Shown here: positions 1-9,366 of the stretch, one piece after another
Numbering within the stretch: position 1 is the first letter of the stretch
How the letters are laid out: each line of letters opens with the position of its first letter
Source: Agromyces hippuratus
GTDB lineage: Bacteria > Actinomycetota > Actinomycetes > Actinomycetales > Microbacteriaceae
Length of the DNA: 64,000 nucleotides
Assembly (NCBI RefSeq): GCF_013410355.1
Contig: NZ_JACCFI010000001.1
Location: 3,782,001-3,846,000 of the forward strand
Direction of reading: 5' to 3'
Position numbers and translations under genes: made by a program
Notes under the pieces: model-generated
Seen by the model: the letters and a program-made list of their open reading frames with translations, nothing else
What the model was told of the DNA's origin: nothing
Database searches by the model: none

Positions 1-273
1 AAGGCCGCCTACCGGGTCGACTACGCGAGCGAGGTCAAGCAGGAGTGGCTCGACGGCGTCGAGACGGTCGGCGTGACGAGCGGGGCGTCCGTGCCCGAGG
101 AGCTCGTGAAGGAACTGCTCGACGCACTCTCCGACGCGGGATACGGCTCGGTCTCCGAGGTGAAGACGGCCGAGGAGGACCTGATGTTCTCGCTGCCGAA
201 GGAACTGCGCAAAGACCTGCAGGGCAACCGCGACGAGCGTGCCCTCGGCGGTCGCGCTCGCGCGCAGCGCTGA
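1..273 (+). CDS. ispH: 4-hydroxy-3-methylbut-2-enyl diphosphate reductase, C-terminal part
   Basis: The gene enters from the left edge, so only about 90 C-terminal residues are visible. They include the stretch VDYASEVKQEWLDG followed by VGVTSGASVPEELV, which is the typical end of IspH (LytB). IspH is the cytosolic Fe-S enzyme that makes IPP and DMAPP from HMBPP in the last step of the non-mevalonate pathway. The visible TSGAS segment is part of the substrate-binding region; the Fe-S cysteines, except those upstream of the window, cannot be assessed. The last residues (GRARAQR) are a basic, poorly conserved tail. The gene downstream is unrelated and has its own promoter. Confidence 0.9.
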   Translation, partial: KAAYRVDYASEVKQEWLDGVETVGVTSGASVPEELVKELLDALSDAGYGSVSEVKTAEEDLMFSLPKELRKDLQGNRDERALGGRARAQR

Positions 274-314
274 TCCGGTGAGCGGATGCCGCGGCCGCGC
301 GTCCGACGGCTGGT

Positions 315-348
315 GATCCGCTCGCCTGGTGGATCCGCTCGCCTGGTG
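315..348. repeat. 17-bp tandem duplication
   Basis: Two exact head-to-tail copies of GATCCGCTCGCCTGGTG lie at 315-331 and 332-348, in the non-coding gap between ispH and the TetR gene. No function is evident. It looks like a replication-slippage duplication. Confidence 0.85.
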
Positions 349-428
349 ACGGTCGTCGGCGGGCCGCTCGCGTTTCCGCCGTCGGCGAACTCCGCCGCGT
401 GGCGCGGATCCTCCGTCTCCAGGGGGAT

Positions 429-446
429 GGAGTGAGCGCTCACTCC
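429..446. promoter_or_regulatory. Palindromic operator upstream of tetR-type gene
   Basis: GGAGTGAGCGCTCACTCC is a perfect 18-bp palindrome with the TGAGCGCTCA core common in operators of TetR-family repressors. It ends 4 bp before a TAGTAT -10 box and 17 bp before the regulator's start codon, so a bound dimer would cover the promoter. This is the expected arrangement for autorepression of the regulator and the two exporter genes behind it. Assignment to this particular regulator is inferred from position. Confidence 0.75.
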
Positions 447-449
447 GCG

Positions 450-455
450 TAGTAT
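450..455 (+). promoter_or_regulatory. -10 box of a probably leaderless transcript
   Basis: TAGTAT lies 7 nt before the ATG at 463 and there is no Shine-Dalgarno sequence, so transcription probably starts at or within a base or two of the start codon. The -35 region would fall inside or next to the palindrome at 429-446. Confidence 0.55.
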
Positions 456-462
456 CGCCCGC

Positions 463-1125
463 ATGAACTCGAATACCGAGCGTTCGACGCGCGCGAGGCC
501 GATGCCGGTCGAGGAGCGTCGGGCGGCGATCGCCCAGGCGACGCTGCCGCTGCTCGTCGCCCACGGACGCGACGTCACGACCCGGCAGATCGCCGATGCA
601 TCCGGGGTCGCCGAGGGCACGCTGTTCCGCGTGTTCGACGACAAGGAGGCGATCATCGACGCCGCCGTCGAGCACTTCCTCGACCCCGAGCCGTTTCGAG
701 CGGCGCTTCGCAGCATCGATCCGTCGCTTCCGCTCGAGCTGAAGGTCGAGCTCGTGCTGGCCCGGTTCCTCGAACGGTTCAGCGGCATCTTCGGGGTATT
801 CGCGTCGCTCGGCAGCCGCCCCCGGCCACCCGCGCAGAACCTCGAGATCATCACGGATATCTTCGACGAGCTGCTCGCCCCCGACCTCGAGGCGTTGCGC
901 GTGCCGCCGGCCCAGGTCTTCAAGTTCGTGCGACTCGTCGCGTTCTCGTCGGCGATGCCGCAGTTCGGCCCGACGATCGGGCTCGACACCGACGAACTCG
1001 CCCACCTCATCGTGCACGGCATCGCGTCATCGACGGGCGCACCCGCGCCGGCGGCATCCGCTGCCGTTCTCGAACCGACCATCCAGACCGCTCCGACCAG
1101 CCCGATGGGAACCACTCCATGCTGA
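463..1125 (+). CDS. TetR/AcrR family transcriptional regulator
   Basis: The 220-residue protein has an N-terminal TetR helix-turn-helix (about residues 40-66, TTRQIADASGVAEGTLFRVF) and a helical C-terminal domain expected to bind a ligand. The last ~30 residues are Ala/Pro-rich and probably disordered. The stop codon overlaps the start region of the downstream ABC exporter gene, so the three genes form one operon. A perfect palindrome sits just upstream and is the likely operator. By analogy with TetR-ABC operons the exported compound, or a related drug, probably releases repression; the ligand is unknown. Confidence 0.9.
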   Translation: MNSNTERSTRARPMPVEERRAAIAQATLPLLVAHGRDVTTRQIADASGVAEGTLFRVFDDKEAIIDAAVEHFLDPEPFRAALRSIDPSLPLELKVELVLARFLERFSGIFGVFASLGSRPRPPAQNLEIITDIFDELLAPDLEALRVPPAQVFKFVRLVAFSSAMPQFGPTIGLDTDELAHLIVHGIASSTGAPAPAASAAVLEPTIQTAPTSPMGTTPC

Positions 1126-2852
1126 TGAAACTGCTGCGCCGGCACCTCCGGCCGTATTGGGCGCTGCTCCTCGGCGTCCTCGTGTTCCAGCTCGCGCAGT
1201 CGATCGCCTCGCTCTACCTGCCGACGCTGAACGCCGACATCATCGACGACGGCGTCGCCAAGGGCGACACCGGCTTCATCATCTCGACCGGCGGCGTGAT
1301 GCTCGCCATCACGCTCGCCCAGGTGGCGTGCGCCATCGCGGCCGTGTACTTCGGCGCGAAGGCGGCGATGGCCTTCGGCCGCGACCTGCGCGTCGCCGTG
1401 TTCCGCAAGGTCGCCGACTTCTCGGAGCAGGAGGTGTCGCGCTTCGGCGCACCGAGCCTCATCACGCGGTCGACGAACGACGTGCAGCAGGTGCAGATGC
1501 TCGTGCTCATGTCGTGCACGATCCTCGTCTCCGCGCCGATCCTCGCGATCGGCGGCGTCTACATGGCGCTCCGCGAAGACCTCGCCCTGTCGTGGATCAT
1601 GGTCGTCGCCGTGCCCGTGCTGCTCGTCTCGGTCGGGCTCATCATCAGCCGCATGGTGCCACTCTTCCAGTCGATGCAGAAGCGCATCGACGGCGTCAAC
1701 CGGGTGCTCCGGGAGCAGCTCACAGGCATCCGCGTCATTCGCGCCTTCGTGCGCGAGGGCGTCGAGAGCGAGCGCTTCGACGAGGCGAACGACGCGCTCA
1801 CCGACACCGCGCTCAAGGCGGGCCGCCTCTTCGCCCTCGTCTTCCCGGTCGTCATGCTCGTGCTGAACGTCTCGAGCATCGCCGTGCTCTGGTTCGGCGC
1901 CTACCGCGTCGAAGACGGCTCGATGCAGATCGGCTCGCTCACCGCCTTCCTCAGCTACCTCATCCAGATCCTCATGGCGGTGATGATGGCGACGATGATC
2001 GCGTTCCTGCTGCCGCGTGCGGCGGTCTCGGCCGGTCGCATCGGCGAGGTGCTCGAGACGGCGTCGAGCGTCGTCGATCCAGAGCAGCCCGTCTTCACGC
2101 TCACCGCACCCGGCACGGTGGAGTTCCGCGGCGTCGACTTCGCCTACCCCGGCGCTGAGGAGCCCGTGCTGCACGACCTGAACTTCGTCGCCGAGCCCGG
2201 CCAGGTCACGGCGATCATCGGCGCCACCGGCTCGGGCAAGACGACGATCGTCAACCTCGTCGCGCGCCTCTTCGACGCGACGGGAGGCTCCGTGCTCGTG
2301 GGCGGCGTCGACGTGCGGGAGCTCGACCCCGAGGTGCTCGGCGCCCAACTCGCCCTCGTGCCGCAGAAGCCCTACCTCTTCGCCGGCACCGTCGGCTCGA
2401 CGCTGCGCTACGGCGACCCCGAGGCGAGCGACGCCGAGCTCTGGAGCGTGCTCGAGACCGCGCAGGCGCAGGACTTCGTCGCCGCGATGCCCGGCCAGCT
2501 CGAGGCGCCCATCGCGCAGGGCGGCACGAACGTCTCGGGTGGCCAGCGACAACGACTGTCCATCGCGAGAGCCCTCGCGAAACGACCACCGATCTACCTG
2601 TTCGACGACTCGTTCTCGGCCCTCGACACGGCGACCGACGCCCGCCTGCGCGCGGCCCTGTCGCGCACGGTGTCCGATGCCACGATGATCGTCGTCGCCC
2701 AGCGCGTCGCGACGATCGTCGGCGCCGACAAGATCCTCGTCGTCGAAGACGGCCGCATCACGGCGCAGGGCACCCATGAGGAACTGCTCGCGAGCTCCGA
2801 GGCGTACGCCGAGATCGTCGAGAGCCAGCTGAGCGTGGAGGAGGCGGCATGA
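1119..2852 (+). CDS. ABC exporter half-transporter with degenerate ATP site
   Basis: This is a 577-residue half-transporter: six-helix membrane domain over residues 1-310, then an ATPase domain with Walker A GATGSGKTT near residue 368, signature VSGGQRQR near 471 and Walker B near 492. After Walker B it has Asp (LFDDSFSALD) where a catalytic Glu is normal, the hallmark of the degenerate subunit of heterodimeric exporters. It is therefore likely to pair with the next gene product, whose ATPase keeps the Glu. An alternative start at 1125 would give a TGATG overlap with the regulator stop. The substrate is probably a drug or lipid, but the sequence does not show which. Confidence 0.92.
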   Translation: MLMKLLRRHLRPYWALLLGVLVFQLAQSIASLYLPTLNADIIDDGVAKGDTGFIISTGGVMLAITLAQVACAIAAVYFGAKAAMAFGRDLRVAVFRKVADFSEQEVSRFGAPSLITRSTNDVQQVQMLVLMSCTILVSAPILAIGGVYMALREDLALSWIMVVAVPVLLVSVGLIISRMVPLFQSMQKRIDGVNRVLREQLTGIRVIRAFVREGVESERFDEANDALTDTALKAGRLFALVFPVVMLVLNVSSIAVLWFGAYRVEDGSMQIGSLTAFLSYLIQILMAVMMATMIAFLLPRAAVSAGRIGEVLETASSVVDPEQPVFTLTAPGTVEFRGVDFAYPGAEEPVLHDLNFVAEPGQVTAIIGATGSGKTTIVNLVARLFDATGGSVLVGGVDVRELDPEVLGAQLALVPQKPYLFAGTVGSTLRYGDPEASDAELWSVLETAQAQDFVAAMPGQLEAPIAQGGTNVSGGQRQRLSIARALAKRPPIYLFDDSFSALDTATDARLRAALSRTVSDATMIVVAQRVATIVGADKILVVEDGRITAQGTHEELLASSEAYAEIVESQLSVEEAA

Positions 2853-4978
2853 GCGCGTCGCAGGGACAGCCCCAGGAGCCCGCCGGGTCGCAGGAGACCC
2901 CGGCGGCCCAGGAGACGGCGGCCCCGGCACGCCCGGTCGGGCCGCCGCGCCGCGGCCCGATGGGCGGCGGCCCGATGGGCGGCGTCGGCATGCCCGCCGA
3001 GAAGTCGATGAACTTCTGGCCGTCGGCCAAGCGACTGCTCCGCCGGCTCAAGCCCGAGCGAGCGCTCGTCGCGGCCGTCGTACTGCTCGGCGTCGTGAGC
3101 GTCGTCTTCTCAGTGCTGGGCCCGAAGATCCTCGGCGAGGCGACGAACATCATCTTCGAGGGCTTCCTCTCGTCGCAGATGCCCGCGGGTGCGACGCAGC
3201 AGCAGGTCGTCGACGGGTTGCGTGCCTCCGGTGACACCCAGCAGGCCGACATGGTGTCGTCGATGAACCTCGTGCCCGGGGAGGGCATCGACTTCAGCGC
3301 GCTCGCGACCGTGCTGCTCTGGGTGCTCGCCCTCTACGTGCTCGCCTCGCTCTTCGGGTGGGCGCAGGGCTACGTGCTGAACGGCGTGACGCAGCGCACG
3401 GTCTACCGCCTGCGCCAGGAGGTCGAGGAGAAGCTCCACCGCCTGCCGCTGTCGTACTTCGACAAGATGCAGCGCGGCGAGCTCCTCTCGCGGGTCACGA
3501 ACGACATCGACAACGTCTCGCAGTCGTTGCAGCAGACGATGAGCCAGTTGCTCACGTCGCTCCTCACCGTCGTCGGCGTGCTCGTGATGATGTTCATCAT
3601 CTCGCCGCTGCTCGCGGCCATCGCGCTCGTCACGATCCCGCTCACGATCCTCATCACGACGATCATCGCCAAGCGCTCGCAGAAGCTCTTCGTTGCGCAG
3701 TGGACCCATACCGGCGCCCTCAACGCGCAGATCGAGGAGGCCTACTCGGGCCACGCCCTCGTGCGCGTCTTCGGCCGCCGCCGCGAGGTCGAGCGCGGGT
3801 TCGACGACAAGAACGACCAGCTCTACGAGGCGAGCTTCGGCGCGCAGTTCGTGAGCGGCATCATCATGCCCGCCATGATGTTCGTCGGCAACCTCGTCTA
3901 CGTCGCGATCGCCGTCGTCGGCGGCCTCATGGTCGCAGCGGGCAGCATCAGCCTCGGCGACGTGCAGGCGTTCATCCAGTACTCGCGGCAGTTCACCCAG
4001 CCGCTCAGCCAGCTCGGCTCGATGGCGAACCTCCTGCAGTCTGGCGTCGCGAGCGCCGAGCGGGTGTTCGCGCTGCTCGACGCCGACGAGCAGGTGCCCG
4101 ATCCGGTCGAGCCCGAGGCCGCCGCGGATGCGGACGGCGCGGAGGGCGCGGCATCCGGTCGCCTCGTCTTCGACGATGTCTCGTTCAGCTACGACCCCGA
4201 GAAGCCGCTCATCGACGACCTCTCGCTCACCGCGGAACCCGGGCAGTCGATCGCGATCGTCGGCCCGACCGGGGCGGGCAAGACCACCCTCGTGAACCTC
4301 ATCATGCGCTTCTACGAGCTCGACTCCGGGCGCATCACGCTCGACGGCGTCGACATCACGCGCATGACGCGCGACGAGCTGCGCGGCCGCATGGGCATGG
4401 TGCTGCAGGACACCTGGCTGTTCACGGGCACGATCCGCGAGAACATCGCCTACGGGCGACCGGATGCCTCGGAGGACGAGATCCTCGAGGCGGCCCGGGC
4501 GACCTACGTCGACCGCTTCGTGCGCACGCTGCCCGACGGGTACGACACGGTGCTCGACGACGAGGCGTCGAACCTCTCGGCCGGTGAGAAGCAGCTCATC
4601 ACGATCGCCCGTGCATTCCTCGCGCAGCCGGCCGTGCTGATCCTCGACGAGGCGACGAGCTCGGTCGACACGCGCACCGAGCTGCTGCTGCAGCACGCCA
4701 TGAACGCGCTGCGGAAAGACCGCACGAGCTTCGTGATCGCGCACCGGCTCTCGACGATCCGCGACGCCGACCTCATCCTCGTGATGGAGGACGGGCACAT
4801 CGTCGAGCAGGGCGACCACGCCGGGCTGCTCGCCCAGGGCGGCGCGTACACGCGGCTCTACGAGGCGCAGTTCGCGGCGCCCGCCGATGCGGGGGCGCTC
4901 GTCGACCCCGAGGACGTCGGGGGACCGGGTACGGCCACGGGCGGCATCGAGGCGGTGCCGGAGGGCGCCACGAGCTGA
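2849..4978 (+). CDS. ABC exporter half-transporter, catalytic subunit
   Basis: The 709-residue partner of the preceding ABC protein starts in an ATGA overlap with it, so translation is coupled. It has an unusual ~55-residue Pro/Gly/Gln-rich N-terminal extension, then a six-helix membrane domain and an ATPase domain with Walker A GPTGAGKTT near residue 472 and Walker B LILDEATSSVD with the catalytic Glu. Its signature reads LSAGEKQ rather than LSGGQ, typical of one half of heterodimeric exporters. A further ~45-residue acidic, Gly-rich tail follows the ATPase. Together the pair forms a TetR-controlled efflux pump in the cytoplasmic membrane. Confidence 0.92.
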   Translation: MSASQGQPQEPAGSQETPAAQETAAPARPVGPPRRGPMGGGPMGGVGMPAEKSMNFWPSAKRLLRRLKPERALVAAVVLLGVVSVVFSVLGPKILGEATNIIFEGFLSSQMPAGATQQQVVDGLRASGDTQQADMVSSMNLVPGEGIDFSALATVLLWVLALYVLASLFGWAQGYVLNGVTQRTVYRLRQEVEEKLHRLPLSYFDKMQRGELLSRVTNDIDNVSQSLQQTMSQLLTSLLTVVGVLVMMFIISPLLAAIALVTIPLTILITTIIAKRSQKLFVAQWTHTGALNAQIEEAYSGHALVRVFGRRREVERGFDDKNDQLYEASFGAQFVSGIIMPAMMFVGNLVYVAIAVVGGLMVAAGSISLGDVQAFIQYSRQFTQPLSQLGSMANLLQSGVASAERVFALLDADEQVPDPVEPEAAADADGAEGAASGRLVFDDVSFSYDPEKPLIDDLSLTAEPGQSIAIVGPTGAGKTTLVNLIMRFYELDSGRITLDGVDITRMTRDELRGRMGMVLQDTWLFTGTIRENIAYGRPDASEDEILEAARATYVDRFVRTLPDGYDTVLDDEASNLSAGEKQLITIARAFLAQPAVLILDEATSSVDTRTELLLQHAMNALRKDRTSFVIAHRLSTIRDADLILVMEDGHIVEQGDHAGLLAQGGAYTRLYEAQFAAPADAGALVDPEDVGGPGTATGGIEAVPEGATS

Positions 4979-5174
4979 CCGGCGCCGCCGCGACGTCCGC
5001 GCGACGGACGGGATTCGCCTCCGATGCCCCGGATGAGATGTGCCCCCGGGGGCTTGTGCGCGCGTACGTGCGCGACGAAGATGCAACCGTCAGGGCACGT
5101 CAGAACCTTCGTCCTTACACGTCATCCGGCTTTCCATCCCTGAGCGACCCGTGCGTGTCAGTTGGAGGTACCCG

Positions 5175-6458
5175 ATGTCTCTCAAGCCCAGCAAACTCAT
5201 CACCGCCGCGGTCGCCGCGGTCGCGTGCCTCCTGGCCCCCGTGGTCGTCGCGGGGCCGAGCCAGGCGGTCCCCGACATCGGGCGGGATCCCGCCGTGATC
5301 AGCGAGTGGAACGCGATCGCGGTCCGCACGATCGCGACGGAGAACGGCACCCCGGTGCCGGCATCGCCGCTGTATTTCGCGTTCGTGTCGATCGCGATGC
5401 ACGATGCCGTCGCCACCATCGAGGGTGGTTTCGAGCCGTTCACCGAGCTCCCGCGAGCTCACGCGCACGCCTCGCCCGAGGTAGCGGCGGCGACGGCGGC
5501 GCACCACGTGTTGAAGCACTACTTCCCGAACTCGGGTGCGAACCTCGATGCCGACTACGCGGCGTTCCTCGCAGAGGTGCCGAAGGGGGTCGGCCTCGTG
5601 CACGGCACGCGCGTCGGTGAGGACGCGGCGGCAGCGATCATCGCGTTGCGTGCGGACGACGGGCGCGGAGATCCCCATCCGTTCCTCGCCCAACCCGACA
5701 TCGGCGTCTGGCGGCCGACTCCCGATCTGCTCCTGCCGATGGCGGTGTCGTGGCTCGGCTTCGTCGACCCGCTCGTGATCGATTCGCCGACGCAGTTCGC
5801 GCCCGCCGGGCCCGATCCCGTCGAGTCGGACGCGTATGCGACGGACTTCACCGAGGTGAAGGAGAAGGGCGCGCTGAACGGGTCGACCCGCTCGGATGCG
5901 GAAAGCGCGACGGCAGTGTTCTGGACCGCGAATCCGGTGGCGCAGTACAACGCGGTGATGCGTGCTGAGACGGCGCAGCGCGGGTACGACATCGGCGAAT
6001 CCGCTCGAGCGTTCGCGCTGCTGGGCACCTCGATGGCCGACACGCAGATCTCCTGCTGGCGGTCGAAGTTCGATGAGGCGTACTGGCGCCCGATCACGGC
6101 CATCCACGAGGCCGGCGCCGACGGGAATGATGCAACGGTGGCGGACCCGACGTGGAAGGCCTTCCGTGAGACCCCGCCGTACCCCGACTATACGAGCGGG
6201 CACGCCTGTGTGACCGGTTCGGCGTCGGAGGTGTTCGGCCATCTGTTCGGCGCGGACACGATCGACATCGATGTTCCGTCGACCGTGCAGGGCCGTCCCG
6301 ACCGGCACTTCGCGGCCACGAGCGACCTCGATGACGAGGCGATGAACGCGAGGATCTGGCTCGGATTCCACTTCCGGAAGGCGATGACCGACGGGAACGC
6401 CCTCGGCCACACCGTTGCCGGTCATGTGATCGAGGGCACGTTCCGCGCGACCGACTGA
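5175..6458 (+). CDS. Secreted vanadium-dependent haloperoxidase / PAP2-type enzyme
   Basis: The 427-residue protein begins at an ATG with GGAGGT upstream; the start is set by this site and by the signal peptide that follows (residues 1-30, ending near SQAVPD). The three vanadate/phosphate-binding motifs of the haloperoxidase-acid phosphatase superfamily are present in order: K...YWRPITAIHE, the SGHA motif in DYTSGHACVTGS, and HFRKAMTDGNALGHTVAGH near the C-terminus. Family members oxidise halides with peroxide or act as phosphatases; which applies here cannot be told from sequence. It is probably exported. It is monocistronic and convergent with the next gene, 6 bp away. Confidence 0.85.
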   Translation: MSLKPSKLITAAVAAVACLLAPVVVAGPSQAVPDIGRDPAVISEWNAIAVRTIATENGTPVPASPLYFAFVSIAMHDAVATIEGGFEPFTELPRAHAHASPEVAAATAAHHVLKHYFPNSGANLDADYAAFLAEVPKGVGLVHGTRVGEDAAAAIIALRADDGRGDPHPFLAQPDIGVWRPTPDLLLPMAVSWLGFVDPLVIDSPTQFAPAGPDPVESDAYATDFTEVKEKGALNGSTRSDAESATAVFWTANPVAQYNAVMRAETAQRGYDIGESARAFALLGTSMADTQISCWRSKFDEAYWRPITAIHEAGADGNDATVADPTWKAFRETPPYPDYTSGHACVTGSASEVFGHLFGADTIDIDVPSTVQGRPDRHFAATSDLDDEAMNARIWLGFHFRKAMTDGNALGHTVAGHVIEGTFRATD

Positions 6459-6464
6459 TCGCGC

Positions 6465-7115
6465 CTACGGCTGGGCGGGCGCCAGCGACTGCAGGAAGGC
6501 CGGGTCGCTCGCGAACACGAGCATGCCGACGACCACCACGACGATGAACGCCGCGACACCCGCGAGGAGCGGAACCCACCAGGCAAGTCGGCCGGTCCGC
6601 ATGCGCGCACGCGACCAGAGCAGCGCGCCGACCCACAGCAGGAGTTGCAGCGCGATGCCGACGAAGATGTACACGGGTACCGCGGGGCCGGGAGTGAAGT
6701 CGGCCGGCCCGTCGATGCCGAGCATCGATGCCGAGAGCTTCGCCGATTCGAGTGCTGTCGTCGGCAGCTGGAAGAGCGACAGGCTGTTGTAGAGCGCACC
6801 GAACACGCCGATGACGAGCAGGGCGATCGTCCACATGCGATCGATCGGGTGCGCACCGGCAGCAGCGGCGCCCGAGGGAGCCGCCTGGGCGGGAGTCACC
6901 GCTGCGGCGGGCTCGGCGATCGCCGCGTCAGAGGCCGCCGCCCGCTCATCGACCGGCGGCGTCCATGTCCACCCTTCGGGGGCGTACTCGCCGTATTGCG
7001 GACGAGGCCGCTCGTCGCGCCGCGGCGACGGCGCGGCGGGCGGGGTCGCCCCTCCGTTCGTCGTTGCGGCGTCGCCCGACTGGTCGGGCGTTCGAGCGGC
7101 CTCGTGCTGCGACAT
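6465..7115 (-). CDS. DUF6264-like membrane protein
   Basis: The first ~100 residues are Ala/Pro/Thr-rich, cytoplasmic and disordered-looking and contain RPQYGEYAPEGW, a motif I associate with the DUF6264 family of Microbacteriaceae. Three hydrophobic helices follow (about residues 112-135, 155-180 and 188-212). The function is unknown. The start lies only 7 bp after the stop of the aldolase gene on the same strand, so it may be read from the fbaA message. Confidence 0.7.
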   Translation of the reverse strand: MSQHEAARTPDQSGDAATTNGGATPPAAPSPRRDERPRPQYGEYAPEGWTWTPPVDERAAASDAAIAEPAAAVTPAQAAPSGAAAAGAHPIDRMWTIALLVIGVFGALYNSLSLFQLPTTALESAKLSASMLGIDGPADFTPGPAVPVYIFVGIALQLLLWVGALLWSRARMRTGRLAWWVPLLAGVAAFIVVVVVGMLVFASDPAFLQSLAPAQP

Positions 7116-7122
7116 CCGTGCC

Positions 7123-8154
<1,032 letters not shown>

Positions 8155-8259
8155 GGTGCTCCTTCGGACGACAACGGGTTTGGCGTCGAGTCTACCGACT
8201 TGCCGAGGGGTGCTCAGGTGTCGGATGCCGCGGCGCCCGCAGCACGGCAGGATGGACGC

Positions 8260-9225
8260 GTGCCGACCGACCAGCTCCGCCTCGCCGAACGCGGCCTCGT
8301 CGACGGTTTCCGCCGCGCGACGGCGCTCGCCGCGCTGGCCGCCTCGCCGCTCATCGGCTCGGACGACGGCCACGCCATCGACGCGCTCGCCGTGCAGGCG
8401 CTGCGCTCGGCGCTCGGCGAACTCGACGTCGACGGGGTCGTGGTGGTGGGCGAGGGCGAGAAGGACGAGGCGCCGATGCTGTACGTCGGCGAGCGGTTCG
8501 GCCGCGCTGGAAGGGGTTCGCCCGTCATCGATCTCGCGGTCGATCCGGTCGACGGCACCCGGCTGGCGGCGGCCGGCGCACCCGGCGCGATGGCCGTGCT
8601 CGCGGTCGCACCGCGAGGCGCCCTCGCCGCGCTCGGTGCGGCCCACTACCTCGAGAAGCACATCACGTGGCTTCCGGACGCCCCGGCCGGCGCTTCCGTC
8701 GGCGAACTCGTCGACCGCATCGCTGCGGCACGGGGCATCGCCGCCTCGGGGGTGCGGGTCGCCGTGCAGGATCGGCCGCGGAACGAGGGATTCGTCGTCG
8801 AGGCCCGGGCGGCGGGGGCATCCGTCGAGCTCTTCGTGCACGGCGACGTCGAGCGCAGCCTTCGTGCGGCGGGCGGCGAAGCGGGGCTCGATCTCGTCTC
8901 GGGCATCGGCGGCGCCCCCGAGGGGGTGCTGACCGCAGCGGCGGTGCACGCGCTCGGCGGCTCGATGTGGGCGCGACTCGCGCCGCAGTCGAGGGTCGAG
9001 CGAGCGCGCGTGCTCGCCGACGGGCTCGACCTCGATCGCGTCTGGTCGCTCGGCGAACTCTGCGGAGCACCCGCATGGGTCTTCCTCAGCGCCGTGACCG
9101 AGTGTGCACCGGGCGACGCGGTGATGCCCGGCGTACGAACGCGGCCGGACGGCCCTGCGATCGTGGCGACCTGGCACGCCGGGCCGGGCGTCGACGCCAT
9201 GGTCGGCGAGGTGCGCGTGGTGTGA
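8260..9225 (+). CDS. Divergent GlpX-type fructose-1,6-bisphosphatase paralogue
   Basis: This 321-residue protein matches class II fructose-1,6-bisphosphatase over its length: GEGEKDEAPML (metal-binding Glu), DPVDGTR and GIGGAPEGV are intact. However the substrate-binding DGDVA segment reads HGDVE (about residue 192), the KPRH-like phosphate segment is weak, and the C-terminal KSGTIRRI element of canonical GlpX is missing. It lies 141 bp upstream of a canonical GlpX gene on the same strand. It could be a phosphatase with changed specificity (for example inositol- or sedoheptulose-phosphate), a regulatory homologue, or a decaying duplicate. GTG at 8260 is chosen by family alignment; GTG at 8218 is possible. 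Confidence 0.8.
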   Translation: MPTDQLRLAERGLVDGFRRATALAALAASPLIGSDDGHAIDALAVQALRSALGELDVDGVVVVGEGEKDEAPMLYVGERFGRAGRGSPVIDLAVDPVDGTRLAAAGAPGAMAVLAVAPRGALAALGAAHYLEKHITWLPDAPAGASVGELVDRIAAARGIAASGVRVAVQDRPRNEGFVVEARAAGASVELFVHGDVERSLRAAGGEAGLDLVSGIGGAPEGVLTAAAVHALGGSMWARLAPQSRVERARVLADGLDLDRVWSLGELCGAPAWVFLSAVTECAPGDAVMPGVRTRPDGPAIVATWHAGPGVDAMVGEVRVV

Positions 9226-9235
9226 ACGACAGCTT

Positions 9236-9251
9236 AAGAATGCACATTCTT
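9236..9251. promoter_or_regulatory. Palindrome upstream of canonical glpX
   Basis: AAGAATGCACATTCTT has 7-bp arms around a 2-bp centre, placed 11 bp after the stop of the first GlpX-like gene and about 115 bp before the second. It is an AT-rich island in GC-rich DNA and so looks like a protein-binding site. A TAGGCT at 9299-9304 could be the -10 of the downstream gene. The regulator is unknown. Confidence 0.45.
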
Positions 9252-9366
9252 TCATCGCCGTCGCCCTGAAAACAGGCGAGATCGGCGGGCGCGCTGCATA
9301 GGCTGGAAGCATCGTTCCATGGCCGCCCCGACTGGCCGGCCGCACTAGCGTCCGGGAGGACCCTCG

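Noticed and set aside
21..2930. Very long open frame on the minus strand opposite the TetR and ABC exporter genes
   Set aside because: Its translation is Arg/His/Asp-rich low-complexity with no family similarity; it is the GC-rich mirror of well-supported plus-strand genes. The same holds for the long frames opposite ychF, anthranilate synthase, gcvP and the peptide transporter ATPase.
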